A stretch of 64,000 nt of DNA from Acanthochromis polyacanthus (GCF_021347895.1 NC_067131.1:8646653-8710652); one strand, 5' to 3'; counted from the first letter of the stretch, positions 34,966-49,099 are shown. Made by a program: numbers and translations. Notes: a model not told the origin generated them from the sequence alone.

Positions 34966-37900
34966 AGCCACATTTATTTTTTACACGTAGTCCATGTTAA
35001 TAAATCCTGTACTGAAAATTGAGTGCATTTCAGTAATCTGTTAAATAAAATCTCTTTCTGTGATCAGATTACAGTTGCATTGTTTCTTTTCTTGCACACC
35101 TCCACTCCATACTAGTTATGCGTGCATGTGGCAACCTTGAGGTCTATTCTATTTATAACAATCTGTTCCTGTTACTGAAGTGTTACTGTTACAGGATGTT
35201 GCATTGAAAGAGCACATCTGCTGAGATAACATGCATTACATAAATATAGATCTGCTTCATTTTATTAAATGTAAATAAATGACCCTAATAAATGATTGGT
35301 TAGTGACATAAACAAATGATAATGAAGTGGATTTCATAGATGTGAATAGTTTACAATAACTCCACTGAAACTGGTGGATTAGCTGGTAAAGACAGCACTG
35401 GACAATATCAATGAAGTGACCGACTAGTGTATGTATTTATAATGCATTTCTAATTTGCAGTTTAGACGAATGGTTCGTCTGCGTAGCTCGAAGCTTGTTG
35501 TTCTTCTGCACAAGAGAAAATGGAGCTCTGTGAATATCAGCAATGTTTTGTAAAGGTGTCTTACTGTCTGAATTGATGTAGGACAGCTTTGCGTTCACTG
35601 CAATGATTTTACATTTATAATATGCAAATAAACTACAGTAGCAGATTAGGAGGATGCAAAGTGGTTCACAGTTTATTGTATAATTGCTTGAATAATGTAT
35701 GCAATAAAAGAACAAGCATTACATGTTCATTCATGTGGATAAGTAAATAGGTTAAGCTTATGAGAATAAAATATTTTGGTTTTCATAATGTCGTTTCGTG
35801 AGTCTTGGTAGCTTTATAAAGATTCTCAAGATTTATTAAAACACGTTATTTTTATTCTGCCAAAATGTGAGATGAGTGCAGCGTCGTTTTTATGGTCTGC
35901 CTAGTGCTTGGCTCCATTCAGCAGACTATGGTTTGTTTCATTCCAGTCGTGTTTGCTCCCCTCCTGAGCTCCTGTCTCCTGCAGCAATCTGTCTGAAAAA
36001 TGCATACATAACATCCTGTGAAAATGGCTTTCTGCGGGGACTCCACTAAAAAGCCGCGCTGCATCTAATGTTACTGTCATTCTCCGCTAGGTCGACTTGA
36101 TGGCAAAACATTTGCATACCGCACAATCTGAGAGATCAGAGTTGTGCAAAAGTGTGTGTGTATCTGTGTTTATTAATGCACATCACATTACCCCAATAAT
36201 CCCATTTTTTATGTAAAGGGTCAGTTCACTTAAATTCCAAAAGGGCATATTTTTTTTACCGTAGACTGGTGGCATTTAGCCTTTATTAGTTTTCACTGAA
36301 TTCAGTTTCTACTGAATAAGTCTGGCTGACAGGATCATCTGTGGGTTATTCAGCTCCATTGTATCTGGAAGGTGTCTTAAAATATCTGTGCATGAATCAA
36401 AACTACCTGTCTGCTTAGACAAAACAACAAGGAAGGTAGAAAAATATGTATGCGAGTCCTTGAGTTTGGCATACAGCATACTATTGGTGCATGCAGCTCG
36501 TGGTATTGACAGCATCAAGCCTGCACATATCTGGCTTGATAACACACCCCCTAATTCAATCATTTTTCCTGATCTCACCAGTGAACAAAACAGCAACCCA
36601 ACTCCCAAATTTGTGTGCCACTGGCCAAAAAGACAATTAAGGCGGAGAGGAGGGTTATTTCATTACAAAGTCCTCTCCCTGGTGGAAAAGGAGTGCAGAA
36701 GATTCGATTCTCTGGCTGTGATTACCCGGCCCTCGGCTATGAGGTAGATGACTATGAATCAATTGTGTTCAAGGGGGGACTCTCACTGGGGTGTTGTAGT
36801 AGTTAAAGACAAGAGGCAGGCTACTAAAAAAGCAGCCGGCCTTGGTTAAACACACCATCAGGTAGTCTCATCGACTACATGCAGCACCTTAAATATTCAT
36901 GCATACTTGAGGGAGGAAAGAAAGCAGCCATGGTGCCCCCCTTTTGCCTCCTGTATCCGCCATGGTTAAATGAGCAGTCGCTGTGACTTGATGGGAAATG
37001 TTTAGTCTTGCTCTGTGTCACCCAATCAGGATTTAATAAGTGCCCAAGACAATACTAATCACGCCAGGCTGCTCCTCATTATGGGTTTACGTAATGCCTG
37101 CGAGAGAACTCCCAGTCGTGTCACTGCTATGTTAAAGACCACAGAACAACATATAACATCATGTCTACATGAGCGAATGCGCCAAAGTCTGACTGTGCTG
37201 CTGTGTGGCGCATCGTGTGGAGTGCTACATAATGGAGAGTGAATGTAGTTTTTGCAAGTGTTTGACATTTGCGTCAAAAGATATAAGCTTGGCTACATTT
37301 TTCCATTTTTTCACAGTGTGTACCTCCTTCTATAGTAGGATAAATCTATAGATCTGATGCCACCACTTGACTCACCCATACTCGTGCTTATTCATTCCTA
37401 CCCAGCTAATTCTGGCCTTGATCCCCCCCCCTTTTTCTTATCTTCCTGAATCCTTGGAAAAGATCAGCTCGACTCGACTAGAGGAGACCTGCATCCCATC
37501 CTCTCTGCCGCCACCACTCCACCTCCCCGACTGAAGTTCTTTTCTCTGACACATTCAATACCACCAACACTATTGACCTGACATATTGATGTGAAGGGGC
37601 CCTGGCTGCTAAGAGGCATCTGGCCGCAACATATTGAGCATGCAGTTGGCTGAAGGAGAGGACTGGTGCTGCAGTCCAGGACAGACAACAACAAAAAAAC
37701 ACCCTGCAAATATAGGCTAATTTCTGAATCAAACAACACAAAATGTTACATTTAGCGGATCAGAAAAGCAGTGTGCGAGCAGCAACAACAGGTGGCGCTA
37801 GTTCACCAGTCATCCTGCTGGAATCAGGTCTTGAAGCTGACACACTGAGCAGCATCAGTGTGTTATGATGACACAGACTGAATGAAAACATGGACTGCTA

Positions 37901-37984
37901 CACTGGGTGCAGTAAGAAATGACATATTTTCTCTCTTGCTGACGTACAGAGGCTGACACTGAAATGAGCCATACCACCCCCAAC
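34966..37984. other. intergenic, no gene recognised
   Basis: No recognisable exon was found. A 119-codon frame at 36,388-36,747 on the plus strand has no family features that I can identify. Confidence 0.4.
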
Positions 37985-38031
37985 ACTCACACTCACACAC
38001 ACACACACACACTCACACACACACACACACT
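37985..38031. repeat. (CA)n microsatellite
   Basis: Interrupted CACACA/CTCACA tract. Confidence 0.95.
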
Positions 38032-38519
38032 ACCACCAATCCCATCATGCTCACTCCCTCCCCCATCCCCTTGAGGAATAAGAGGGGATTATGTCAAAGC
38101 AATTCAATTGTATGAGTGGAGGTAATGAACTCTTCCTTTTATCTATTCATTTGTGTATTTAACTATTTATTTGTGCCTGTTATCAGCAGATATTAATCAG
38201 AAACGGGAGGATGTAGGATATTTTTGATGACAAACTAATTGGCAGAAGATCAAAATGCTTCTTTTTCTGAGAAAGGTGTGTGTTATGATTGTATCTGTTG
38301 ACGCCGTTTTCACGTTATTTTATTAAAATGGGGTCTCGGATATGGATACACAATTGCTGTAAAGTATTTAAATTGTCTTTACACTCATGTTTTCCCTCTC
38401 TGACAATAAGACAGCCACTCCTTGTTTAGAGTTGGCCCTTTTTCTATTTAGGTCAGTGGTCTCTAGTCCATTTCATGTTCTGTTGCCTCTACAGTGCCTA
38501 AATTGCCCAGCAGGCAGGT

Positions 38520-38840
38520 GCCATTAGAGCAGTTTGTTTGCAAGGTAAGCAGCTATGAGAAGTGACAGCAGTAGAATTACTAATGCACTTTGGCTGTCAT
38601 TTCTCTCTGAAAGCCCCTGCAGGGAGGGCCTGATTAAATTGATATTCAACCTTCTGCATGTTGTGGGCCCAGGCTTCATTAGCATAGGGTTTAGATGACA
38701 CAGAGAGAGGGCTGGCATTAGTGTTGTAGGAAGCAGTTAGACACTGTGCTGTAACTAATTTTCCAATTATAATGGGTGCCTACAATGTAGCATATTAGTG
38801 ATTCAAAGCACATTATTAACAGAGCATGTATGTTTAAAAA
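38520..38840. promoter_or_regulatory. candidate conserved non-coding element
   Basis: This is a non-repetitive block with several homeodomain-type cores (GATTAAATTGAT, CTAATTTTCCAATTATAATG). There is no coding signature. The assignment is tentative and rests on motif content alone. Confidence 0.2.
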
Positions 38841-41800
38841 TCAAGCGAGAACGTGCGAGAGAAGAGGTTGTGAATTCACTCAGCGGTAGTTCACGGGAAG
38901 TGTCATTACACATTAAAATGGATCAAAACAAAAGTGAGCCTTGAGCTGCCATGTTTTAAATCGACAAAAATAGCATCCTCTCAATGTCGACTCCGTTATT
39001 ATTCTGTATAGGTGAAGGGAAGGTTAAAGTTAAGGTCTAGTTATACAAGAAAAGCAGCTCAGTCACTGTAGCACAATTGTGCTTGTGGCATTAGCCATGC
39101 TGGATGTTGGGCATTGTAATGATTCCTTACAGGGGTAGTTGGTAAACTATGGAACTGGTGAATTAAAGGTGAACATTCTAGCACAGAGTTACAATAACTC
39201 ATGACTCCTTTCAGTGAAATAAAAGGTTATTTAATACAATTTTCCCAAAAATCTCACATAAAAAATACTTTCACAATAGGAATAGTGATTCTTAAGCAAA
39301 TTTCTATAGTTAGAAGTCCTGCATGGGGCGACTTTTCAGTAAATTGTTAAAAAGTGTCAATGTCCCAAACATATATATAGATTTTTTTAGCTAAACTACT
39401 GTACTGTAAAGGTAGGTATTTTTCACCATGAACCCTGCTATAAAATGCAGTGAAACTGCAATGAAAACCAGTGAGCTGCTGCTGTTCCCGCCCCCTTCAG
39501 GAAGAAAGCATTGTTTTGATCTCTGACTGACAACTGGAGCTGAGAGGCTAACTAGTTGTGAGTGGGCTTTAGGAGTGGCAGAAGTAAATATCGTCATATC
39601 TTAGCTTTCATTTTGAACCTCCAACCAGAAAACACAATAAAAACGAACTTTCACCACAAGGGACCTTTAAAATCAGACAAACACATTTTTGTGCATTCAC
39701 TTTGTTTTCATTCCGACTTTGCTGAAAATATTTTGAACCTGATGTGCTCATTGAAGCTGGCTGCATCGCTCCCCCTCGTTAATGTACACATTGTCCTCCA
39801 ACGTGAACTTTGCCATGTACAGCGATGCGCTATACCAGTGCAGTGGGAAACCCATTGCTCACTGACCTCTCTTTAACCTGAATAGCTGTTTTACTGGCTA
39901 CACACTGAGACAAGCTGTCTATCAAGTGTGCACTCAGTGAGGACAAATGCAGCCTGACCCACCCTGCTTTCCTGGGCGGACAAAGTACAGGTAAGACTGA
40001 TGGTATTTAGAGAAGATTTACTGTGCTGTTTATCCAGTTTCCTGGCAGCACCAATACAGATTGTAGAATTTATCAAGAAATAGAAGCAAAAAAGTACACA
40101 TTTAGAGTGTTAATTTGCATTGTGATATGATATTTCATGTAAATGGGCTTACACTCTGTTGGCTTTGTTGATGTATGTTTTGCTGCGTGGCATGTAAATA
40201 ATCTTCTTGACAGCGTCCTCCTTCACGCATCCAATAAAACTCGAAAAAATCCTCCGAGCTCCCTCCAGCATAAGCTGTGTGTTAACATCACAAAACTGTG
40301 GTGAGGGCTGCAGTTAGCACTGAGCAAATATTTAAAGTCACCACTAAAGACATCATCACCACTGCAAATAAATGAATTGAATTCTGCTTATAGCCTCCAC
40401 CCCCCCTCCTCTTACCTAAATGGATATTTGATCCCTGGGGAACACCTAGTGCTTTGCAATCTGCGCCAGCTTCCTGGTGGCGCTTCCCCATCTCTCCGAG
40501 AAGCGAGCACTGACTTTGAAGTCTGTGAAGCTGATGATAAATATGCTAATGTGTCTGGAGGTGACTTGACGTAGCAGATAGCGCTGTGAGGGGAAAGTGC
40601 CACCCATCGTTTAATATATGGAGAAAAGGAGTGAGAGGCGGGGAGGAGGGAGGAGGAGGGAGCATCACGCTACTGATAAGGCATAACAAGGATAAACAAT
40701 GGGAGTAAAAGAGCGATTAAATTGTTGTTTTGTCTGATTCGGGGCATTGATCTGTGCATACATGACCATCGCAAGGCAAAAATGTCATCTGCATTTCAAG
40801 CTGCAAGGGCTGATTGATCAAGTGGTGTATGCATCATGGACTGCAGAACATAAAGCAGGGGTCAGAAATGTCAGTCTGCTGCGAGTTCAAATGCCTTAAA
40901 ACCGTCACAAAATACCTCCTGAAGGTTGCTTCGTTGAACTGTATTGACAGTTAGGCTGCTTTAAATCTGTGTTTTTTGAAATGTTTTGGCTTGTTAGCCA
41001 AGAAAAACAAGGTAATATTACTGATTAAACATTTCAGTTAATTGTAGCTCTTGCAAAACTGGAAATCTGGAATATTATATATCAATGATGCAACCAGATG
41101 ATGTCACGAGTTCAGCAACACCTTAGATATGGAAGCAAACACACCGCAAATGTGTGAATCTTTTCAGCATTATTTAAATTCTTGCTTATTTCAGTACCTG
41201 AGCAAGATAGCTATAGTTTCTTTCAGGTAAGGACTATTAAAAATAGCTAAGATATGGTTAATGTTATGTTTAAAAAGGCATGTTTCAGTTGCACAGCTGT
41301 AGACAGACCTGTTTAACAATCTGCACTTGCTTCTTGGCCTTCAGACCTGTACTTCCTGCTGATCTGATATAAATTGGAAGAATCATCAAATATGGACTTT
41401 TGCCTAAGGATACTGGGCTGGGAAACATACGACTACGAAATTAAAGTATCTGAACCTGGACGTCAGTCTGTAAACTGTTTTCAGACAGTTAAAGAAATAA
41501 TTTTATCACATGTACAGCTACCCGGAGGGTTTGTTCAAAACCTATAAAACTGTCTTGCTGCTTGTGATTTCTCAACCTTTGGATTTGTTGTTCAGGATGC
41601 TGCTGCAGATCGGAACTTAAACTTTATAGAGCTGATGATGCAAAGTTGTACTAAACCAGAGTTGTAATTTATCACAAAAACAGCCACAATCATCTCAATA
41701 GCATATAGTTTACGGATACGGGTTGCTGCCAAACAGTCTCCCACACTATTGATAGTAACGGTAAAAAAAAATGCATTGGTTTTTTACCGTGACAAAAGTC

Positions 41801-43440
41801 AAACAAGTGTGCCATCAGCTCTCCAACTGCCATGAGTTATTTAAAAGTGTGAGCAAACCAGATCGGGAGAAATGCCTGTTTTAAAATAGAAAACTTTCAC
41901 TTCAACCCGGGGCCTATAAAAGTACATGTGCTAGTTAATGGAATTCTGCAATTCATACATTTCATGCCTCTGGGCTTTTTTGCTATTCTGTGTGCTCTTA
42001 CCACTGTTTACTTCTCTGAGTGAGACCTTCTACTTGGCAAATACATGCAAACTGTCTCCTTATGTCTGTAGTGCAGAACGTGCCAAGCTGCTGTCTCTCA
42101 GTCTGAACACAGATTTGATACCCTCAAGGTGACAGCAGCAGATCTGTTGCAGGTGTCAAAAGCAACATCAGGGTTGTCAGAAAGCATCGCTCCACGTGAC
42201 TCAGATCTCGGAGTGGCTCAGACATATTTAGGGTACCGGAAAACAGGGTAAACACTCAAAATTCTGGGCGTATTTCTGAATAAAATGTTTGGAGAAGATG
42301 AAAGAAAAAAGTGGCTGTTTTTTGGTGTAAAATCTAGTTGCTTTCATCCATTCTGCAGGGAGATCTCCCTTATCGGCTTGTGCATCTCAAGGTGGCGTTT
42401 GATATTAATGCCTCAAGAGTGGCTTTCCGCTTCAAGTGTGTTGCGGACAAGCTGTAGGTGTCACTGTCGATGTGGCTTTGAGCTCCACCAGTTGGGAGTC
42501 CAGAGCGCCACCCAGCCCCCTTTGTAGGAGACGTCGTAAGTCAGATGTTCAGAATGCATGGGGCATTGTCTGCCTGGATGTTCGATGGGCTGGCAGCAAA
42601 AGGTGACATCTGGTGACTAATGTGCTCAGATGTGAATGCTGCTCCCTCAGTTCTCTGGGCAGCAGCTGCTCCGCAAAGGCATAAATGAGACAGGGGGAGC
42701 GAGAGAGGAGAGACAGCCAGGCAGAGATAGGGGGAAGAGGGGGTGGTCGCCGGGTCGAGGTGGGGGGTAGGGCTCCGGGTTTTGAGGAGCGTGGTTTGTA
42801 TGTGAGATGGTGTGCAGTGCTCCACCACCGCCAGCCGCCTGACTCCTAAAGGGGGTGTGTTTGCGACGAGGGGGGTGGAGGTTGGGCTTGTCATGGGAAA
42901 ATCAATGACTTTCTGTCTGATTTTTCCGAGGAGGTGAAACACGGCGGCCTCCTCCTCCATCACCTCCCCCCCCACTCTGCTGCCTCTCCACGTCCACAAA
43001 GAGACCACAAAAAAAGACCTCCATCCGCATTGTGTTTCCTGCGACCGAGTGCCTTCGAGTCACTTTGTCAGGGGCCAGTTGAGTCACAGCTTCTCCTCTT
43101 GAACTTGCATTGAGTCACGAGTCCAGTTACACAGTGGCCAAGGATGTGATGCGGCTGTTGCAAAGGTGATGGAGCTTAAATGGTCAATTCAACCAAAGAG
43201 CCAGATTTCTCCCCCCCCCCCCAATTCTTGTTGCCTGCCTCTACTGGTAGCCAGCCATGTGGATGATTTTGGTTTTATGTGTCCAGGTTTTGAGATCCAT
43301 CTGTCAGAACTCTGTTGCCAAACCAAATCTACTGAAGTGAATGGGATTTTGTTTGCTTGAATGAATATTTTTAACAATGTGGTGAATACTTCTATGCACT
43401 TTTTTTGTTGGGAGCTTGCTGAGAAGACAGAAAACACTGT
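38841..43440. other. intergenic, no gene recognised
   Basis: The longest open frame is 155 codons on the minus strand (42,541-43,008). It is Pro/Ser/Thr-rich and unrecognised. A run of 12 C is at 43,211-43,222. No bounded mobile element was identified. Confidence 0.4.
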
Positions 43441-43441
43441 C

Positions 43442-43535
43442 AAGCCTGAAGCTACTGAGAGTATTTAGCTTAGCTTAGCATGCAGATTGGAAATGGAAGA
43501 AAACAGCTAGCCTGGGCCTGTCTGTTTAAAGTCAT
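43442..43535. repeat. dispersed teleost repeat (TAGCTTAGCTTAGCAT family)
   Basis: It contains CTGAAGCTACTGAGAG, TAGCTTAGCTTAGCATGCAG and AAACAGCTAGCCTGGGCCTG, the core of the family also seen at 1,770-1,830 and, lacking this core, at 56,209-56,395. Confidence 0.65.
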
Positions 43536-43769
43536 TATGCATTTTATGTGTAATATATGTAGATCTGTCAGTATGTAGCAGGTCTGGTACACATGCAAAA
43601 TATTATCTTTATTATTCTGTGTCCTATGTTACGTTATTGGTTAAAGTTACAGTATCGAAACTGCTGCAGAGAGCAGTTCTTACTGGAAGTGCTTTCAGCT
43701 GAGTAAAATCCTTCCACTGATTACTGCTCGTAGTGAAGTAGATCATCCAGAGAGTGCAGTTCTGCGTCT

Positions 43770-43855
43770 GGATAATAACGATAATACTAATAATCTTCAT
43801 TTATAGAGCACTTTTCCAAATCCAGGTTGCAAAGTGCTTCACAAGGCAGCAAAAA
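43770..43855. repeat. dispersed fish repeat (TTTATAGAGCACTTTTCC family)
   Basis: CATTTATAGAGCACTTTTCC followed by AGGTTGCAAAGTGCTTCACA is a common fish interspersed motif; a short AT-rich (AATAAT)n lead precedes it. Confidence 0.6.
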
Positions 43856-45440
43856 AGTACCGGCAAGTCACAAAAACAGCAGAATTTAAAAAGCAGATAA
43901 GAGCACAACATGGTGTATAAAGCGAACATAGTGTTGAAGACGTAGGAAATAATAATAATAAAAATATAAAATCAGGAAATATTAGTATGGATGACACATT
44001 CCTGTTAAGTTTGTAAAATGACATTTTTTAATGTCTTGGCCATCGAAAATGAAATGACTCTGAAGATCTCACTTTTTTCCCATATAAAATCAAAACTGCA
44101 TTATCATCATAAGGCACCATGGTTGAGCAATACATTATGGCAGGTTTACTACCTTTTGGATGAACTTCCCCTTTAAATGACAGCCTTTACTGTATGTACA
44201 ATTCTTCAAAAGGGGTATCAGATAACAGATAAATAACAACATCCTACTAACAAGACATGACTGCATCCATCACACCGCAAACATTCCCCGTGAGCCAAAC
44301 CGATTTGGGGTAAAAATCTCCCGTTATAATGGCTTCATCCTTCTCCTGTCATGGAAGTATTTACGTTTGCTGAGCTGCGTGTCGCTATATGTGAGGTGCT
44401 TGAATGACAGACAGCTGAAGGAGACCCTGTCCTTTATGTGTCCATGTGTGTGTGTCCTGACCTCCGCCATGTTGCCCTAAAGGTCAGTGAAGTGTGGAGG
44501 TCCTTGTGACCTCTGGGCTGATTTGCTGTTTTAAACTAGAACCTGCTCTGGTCTTGCAGTGACATTGGTTAGAACATCATAGAGGAAGATATGACAGAGC
44601 GGGCAGAAAGACTTAAGAAATCTAACAACAGCTACAAGTGACGTTTGGCTTTAAGACGCAGTTAATGACCTGCAAAGGGCTGATAGAGCAGCACACGTTC
44701 ACATCATTTCTGTCCCATAATCTTGCCAAAATGATTTGTTTCCTTCTTTTTAGCGAAGGGGGATCACACGGAACTGGTTGTGGATCAACACCCTCTAACA
44801 TGTGGTCATTTGTGGCATTCATATGGACATGCTGCTTCTTAGAAGACACTTGAGCCCCACTTAAAAGGCGTCATGGGCTGCTTTCGATTAGGGAGGCGGT
44901 GGGCTGCTTTAGATTTGATGAACAAGAAGTGCATATGCATTCCACAAAGAATGTTAATGAAACACATTCCTGCCGGTTTCTCATGGAAACCAGCTTGGAT
45001 TTAGGGATAAGAAGGTGGAAAGAAATGGGGTCCCCCCCCCTCCATACTCCTCCTTAAAAAAAGCTTACAAGATGCAAGAGGGAATGACTCTTCTGAGGAA
45101 AGAGGAAAAGAAAATTGTGTGGGATGAGAGTATATTGAGAGACTGTCCATGTGTGACAAAGTGGAGTCGCAGAGGTCCACTTGTGTGTTGCATTTGTTGT
45201 GACAAGTAAAGAAAACAGACAGAATAGTATAAGAAACCCACACAAGCGTGGATTTAAATCTTTACACAGATAATAGCAGCAGCCTTCTACCTAAAAAAGC
45301 ACAGACAGACTTTCCCTGTGTGAGTGAGACATTCAACATAATGAAGCTGAAATCCTTGATCGGCAAGAATAGATGCTTAGAGTCTGTTAACGCAATTCTT
45401 TTGTAAACTGCATTTCAATCAGCATGTGTTTATGTACATT
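43856..45440. other. intergenic, no gene recognised
   Basis: No exon or RNA gene was seen. The stretch around 44,050-44,180 may be another decayed dispersed repeat but could not be bounded. Confidence 0.4.
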
Positions 45441-45600
45441 TTCAGTTCAGTTCCATTGAGTTTTTATCTATGTAGCACTGATTCACAGCTTTAGTAATCT
45501 CAAGGTACTTCACATAGTAAGGTGAGGTCCTTATAATATAATGTTACCGACAGAAACCCAATAAATCCTAAGATTTCCTTTGAGAAAGCACTCTGGTGAG
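45441..45600. repeat. dispersed fish repeat, 5' portion
   Basis: It contains CAGTTCCATTGAGTTTTTAT, AATCTCAAGGTACTTCACAT, GTAAGGTGAGGTCCTTATAA and ACAGAAACCCAATAAATCCT, in the order of a very common fish family. The family's later portion is found separately at 49,100-49,285. Confidence 0.65.
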
Positions 45601-46779
45601 ATTTTTTTTTTTTTTTAATGGAAATGCTAAAAAAGCGGCATAAAATGAAATCTTATTTTTTAAAATAAAAGGTTTTGTGCTTGGTTTAGAAGGAAAAATT
45701 GGTATGCATATTGATAAAAACAAAAATGATGTGCTCCAGAAACATAAATCATGGCATATATGAAACATATGCCTTAAACGTTGAATAAATTTAATACCCA
45801 TGAACATAAGATTTGTGTGGCACAATGAGAAGACAGCAAACTTCCTCTAATTAATACAAGAAAAAAAAAAAAGCTTTGGTTCCATTATGTTATTTTTTTT
45901 ACATGATTTTAGATCATTTGGTGCCATAATTTAATTTTTATATTGTAAAGATAGCAGTTAAATGCTTTTGCCCAGTAGCACTTCAACCTTATTCACTCTT
46001 TGATTATATGTTTGGTAAATCTTCTGTCCTTTTAACTTTGTTGTGTTGGGTCACTTTTAGCTTTCAATGGATTCCACATGACGTGTGCAGACTCTTACTT
46101 ATTCTGACTTTATATAGCCCAATCTAAGTAGCGAATGGATGAACTGTGGATGCATATTATTTCATAAATTTAACAGATTATTTCATATATTTACAGCATA
46201 ATCAACTCTACAGAGAGTGAGGGTCAAGAGTTTAACACTTGTAAAATATCATGACTTATAAACTGTGTAAGCATCACTGTCTTGCTGCACCAAATATTTC
46301 CCATCTGTTACTGTTTGGACATCACACACACTGTATGAGAGAATTCCCTCATGTATGGAAACTGCTGTAACCTTCCTAATTAGAAAATAATTAATTATAG
46401 CAGGTTTGCATGAGAGGGAATCTTTTTATTAGTCATAAAATAATATTAGTTATGCAACTCAAGTGCTGCCTCCAAGCCAAAATCTTAGTTAACAGAGATT
46501 TCTCATACACATAGACACACACTCTCTCTTTCTATCTGTTTAATATCAGTGTGTGGACATGGCTTACACTTACACTATTCTAAAAGAGATATCACTGTAT
46601 ACGCTCAATTACTTACTGAGACAATTTAATAGAACATTTTAATTCATTATTCTTCCCACATGATGTAGTGTGAGTACATTTACTTTTCCTGCACTGCTTT
46701 TCGGCTCGTCCTACTGTATATATTTGGCATTATGTTTGAGTAATAGCTGCAGTGTTTGCATTAAGCTGCTTAGCATTCA
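45601..46779. other. intergenic, AT-rich, nothing recognised
   Basis: No gene, RNA or bounded repeat was seen. Confidence 0.45.
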
Positions 46780-47200
46780 TTCTACTGATCACAGAAGAAT
46801 TGTGTTTTCATTACAGACAATCACTGAGGCTCCTATCCGATGCAAATGAGTCACTTTGCCAATTAATGAATAATGCTACTGGTTAAAAACGGCCTCAACA
46901 TCACCAATGACAAACACAGTGTTACACCATGGTTATTGACCTGCTCTGATTATTTTCTTTCCATTCCACTGACCTTTTCTGCTAAATGTACGGTCGAGCC
47001 ATAATGTGCTGCTTTAGTGCTTTAGCGCATCAATCATGTGATCATTTGTACAGTTTGTCCAGATGATAATTCTATTTACCAGGAGCACTGTAATGCTGTA
47101 TTGATTGCCAAACCATTAGCATTTATACAACCATCAATAGTGAAAAGCAGTCCGTCTGCTCTCTGCTTCATTCCGCCGTGTGGTAGCAGCTATAAATGGC
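46780..47200. promoter_or_regulatory. candidate conserved non-coding element with octamer/AP-1 composite site
   Basis: ATGCAAATGAGTCA at 46,840-46,853 joins a perfect POU octamer to a perfect AP-1 site. CCAATTAATGAATAATGC follows within 20 bp. The block is non-repetitive and lacks coding features. Function is inferred from motifs only. Confidence 0.3.
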
Positions 47201-48601
47201 CATGTTATTGAAAATTCCTTTTTCCTTTCAGTGCAGAGGGGGGAAGAGGCCGGCCAGATCTCTATTAGCAGACTGGGATTTTCTCCCATGTGTCACGGTG
47301 AGTGTAATTGCAATGTCACACTTCAAGGACTTCATGTGGGTGGACGGGTGGTCTACCTCAAGAGGGAGGACTGTAGTCAAAATACCAATTAATGAAGGCC
47401 AGAGAAATATGACCTGAACCGCTTCAGGTCTGTACCTACCAATGACTGAGGCTGTCGATTGAAATTGTATCCCATCAGCCCTTGGTCGTGGGTCAGTGCT
47501 CAGTGTCAGTGCCGGCAGATTACACTTTCCTCTTGCTGAATCCCGGCTCATGCCCTTGAGCACACATCCAGGAGTTCATACTTACTTCATGATGATGAAT
47601 TCACAACTTTAGAGAGAAAATGAACTGCAGCTCTTCAGAAATTCTTTGTAATATTATCATGCAAACCGCCAAGTCAAGCTGCACCTTGACATTTTTTACC
47701 AGGAGTGTGGCAACAAAAGACTCTCTAACCATTCCGTCCAGCTCTGTGTGGAGGTACAACCAAACCACTTAAACGGAGGCTGCCAAACGAGCCTGTCTGT
47801 GGCCACTCTGGCTCTCGTGATGGTCAGCTGCAGCATTATGTTGCTGCTGTAGCCCTGGGTTGCAGATCGTGGCCAGTCTCGGACTATCTGATCACATGTG
47901 AGCCCAGAGGGATGGCACATCCAAACCTTGATGGGTACACAACCCACTGCTGCCAAAATTAATTACCACAGCAGGCTGTGACCTTGCCTCGCATGCTCCG
48001 GCCCCAGTATCATTTAAGGTGCCATTTGCATGTGGCGCCAAATGAACCTCAGATATCGAGTCTGCAGTATGTAAATAGACTGGAAGCGCCCTGTGGAGAG
48101 CATGGGCAGAGAAGCCTGCTGTGTGGATTCACTGCCATACAACAGATCCTCATAAATAAAGACTCTGAGCCAAGGAAGCATTCAATGTGTTAGTCGCGTG
48201 CACAATATTTCAGTAAGTTCAATGTTTATACTTATTTACAACACCTGCTGTGTTAAATCAGCTAAATTGCTAACATTAGCGTCTGTGTGGACCGGTTAAT
48301 GATTCCAGTATGTGAGCTGGTTTTCAACTATTTGCAACATCTATCTTTAGAATTATACAGTCTACGCCATGAATCCACTGTATGGTACCTGCCCATGACT
48401 AAATGACAAGTAGACACTGGTAGTGGGTAAGCTGAAACCCAAAAACAGTGGAATATCAGGCTAAAGAGCAAGATAATTTACCTCATGAGGTGGTGGAGAC
48501 CAAAGCAGAGAAAAAAGAAGGATTAATAATGGATTTACATTCACAAAGTGGCTGCAATGCTCAACATACTTGTCATATGGGTGTCTTATAGAAAACTAAT
48601 C
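47201..48601. other. intergenic, no gene recognised
   Basis: A 111-codon minus-strand frame at 47,228-47,563 is unrecognised. No repeat family was identified. Confidence 0.4.
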
Positions 48602-48830
48602 TCACATAGCCAGACCATTCTCCAGCACTGACCAAGAGCTGTGCAGAATGGTCTGGCTGCACCTCGTTATCATTTTGATATTAGGAGAAAAAGCTCTGAC
48701 TTGTTTGAATTTCTTCAAACCAATCGCAATCTTTTTGATGATGGTGTCCCTGAAAAAATGGCAATGAGGTAATTGTTTTGGAGGAACATTAACATGCAGG
48801 TAGGTGAGCACCATTACAAAAATGGCCAAA
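48602..48830. repeat. dispersed fish repeat with 14-bp terminal hairpin
   Basis: AGCCAGACCATTCT at 48,608-48,621 is exactly complementary to AGAATGGTCTGGCT at 48,645-48,658. Downstream are CACCTCGTTATCATTTTGAT, TTTCTTCAAACCAATCGCAA and TTTTGGAGGAACATTAACAT, the order of a fish DNA-transposon-derived family. Confidence 0.65.
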
Positions 48831-49099
48831 AAAAGATACTAACAGGACTGTCTGAATGAGGCACAATCCAAACCTTGTGTTAGGCAGAGTAATATGCAAG
48901 TAATGTCTTGCATATTAGTACCGTATGCATACTACTGGCTTTGTCAGCTTTTATGGAATTCTTCGTGGGGCCAAGAAGCATTTATTGCAGATTTGGGGTT
49001 ACAATTAATACAAAAATGTCTTAAAGCACATAACATTCTTTTGCCAATTAGCTTCTTTCTGTTTTTAATAAAAATGTTGATTTAAATCAGTTTTAGTTT

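Noticed and set aside
36388..36747. 119-codon plus-strand frame
   Set aside because: No recognisable family, no start or splice context; likely chance in non-coding DNA.
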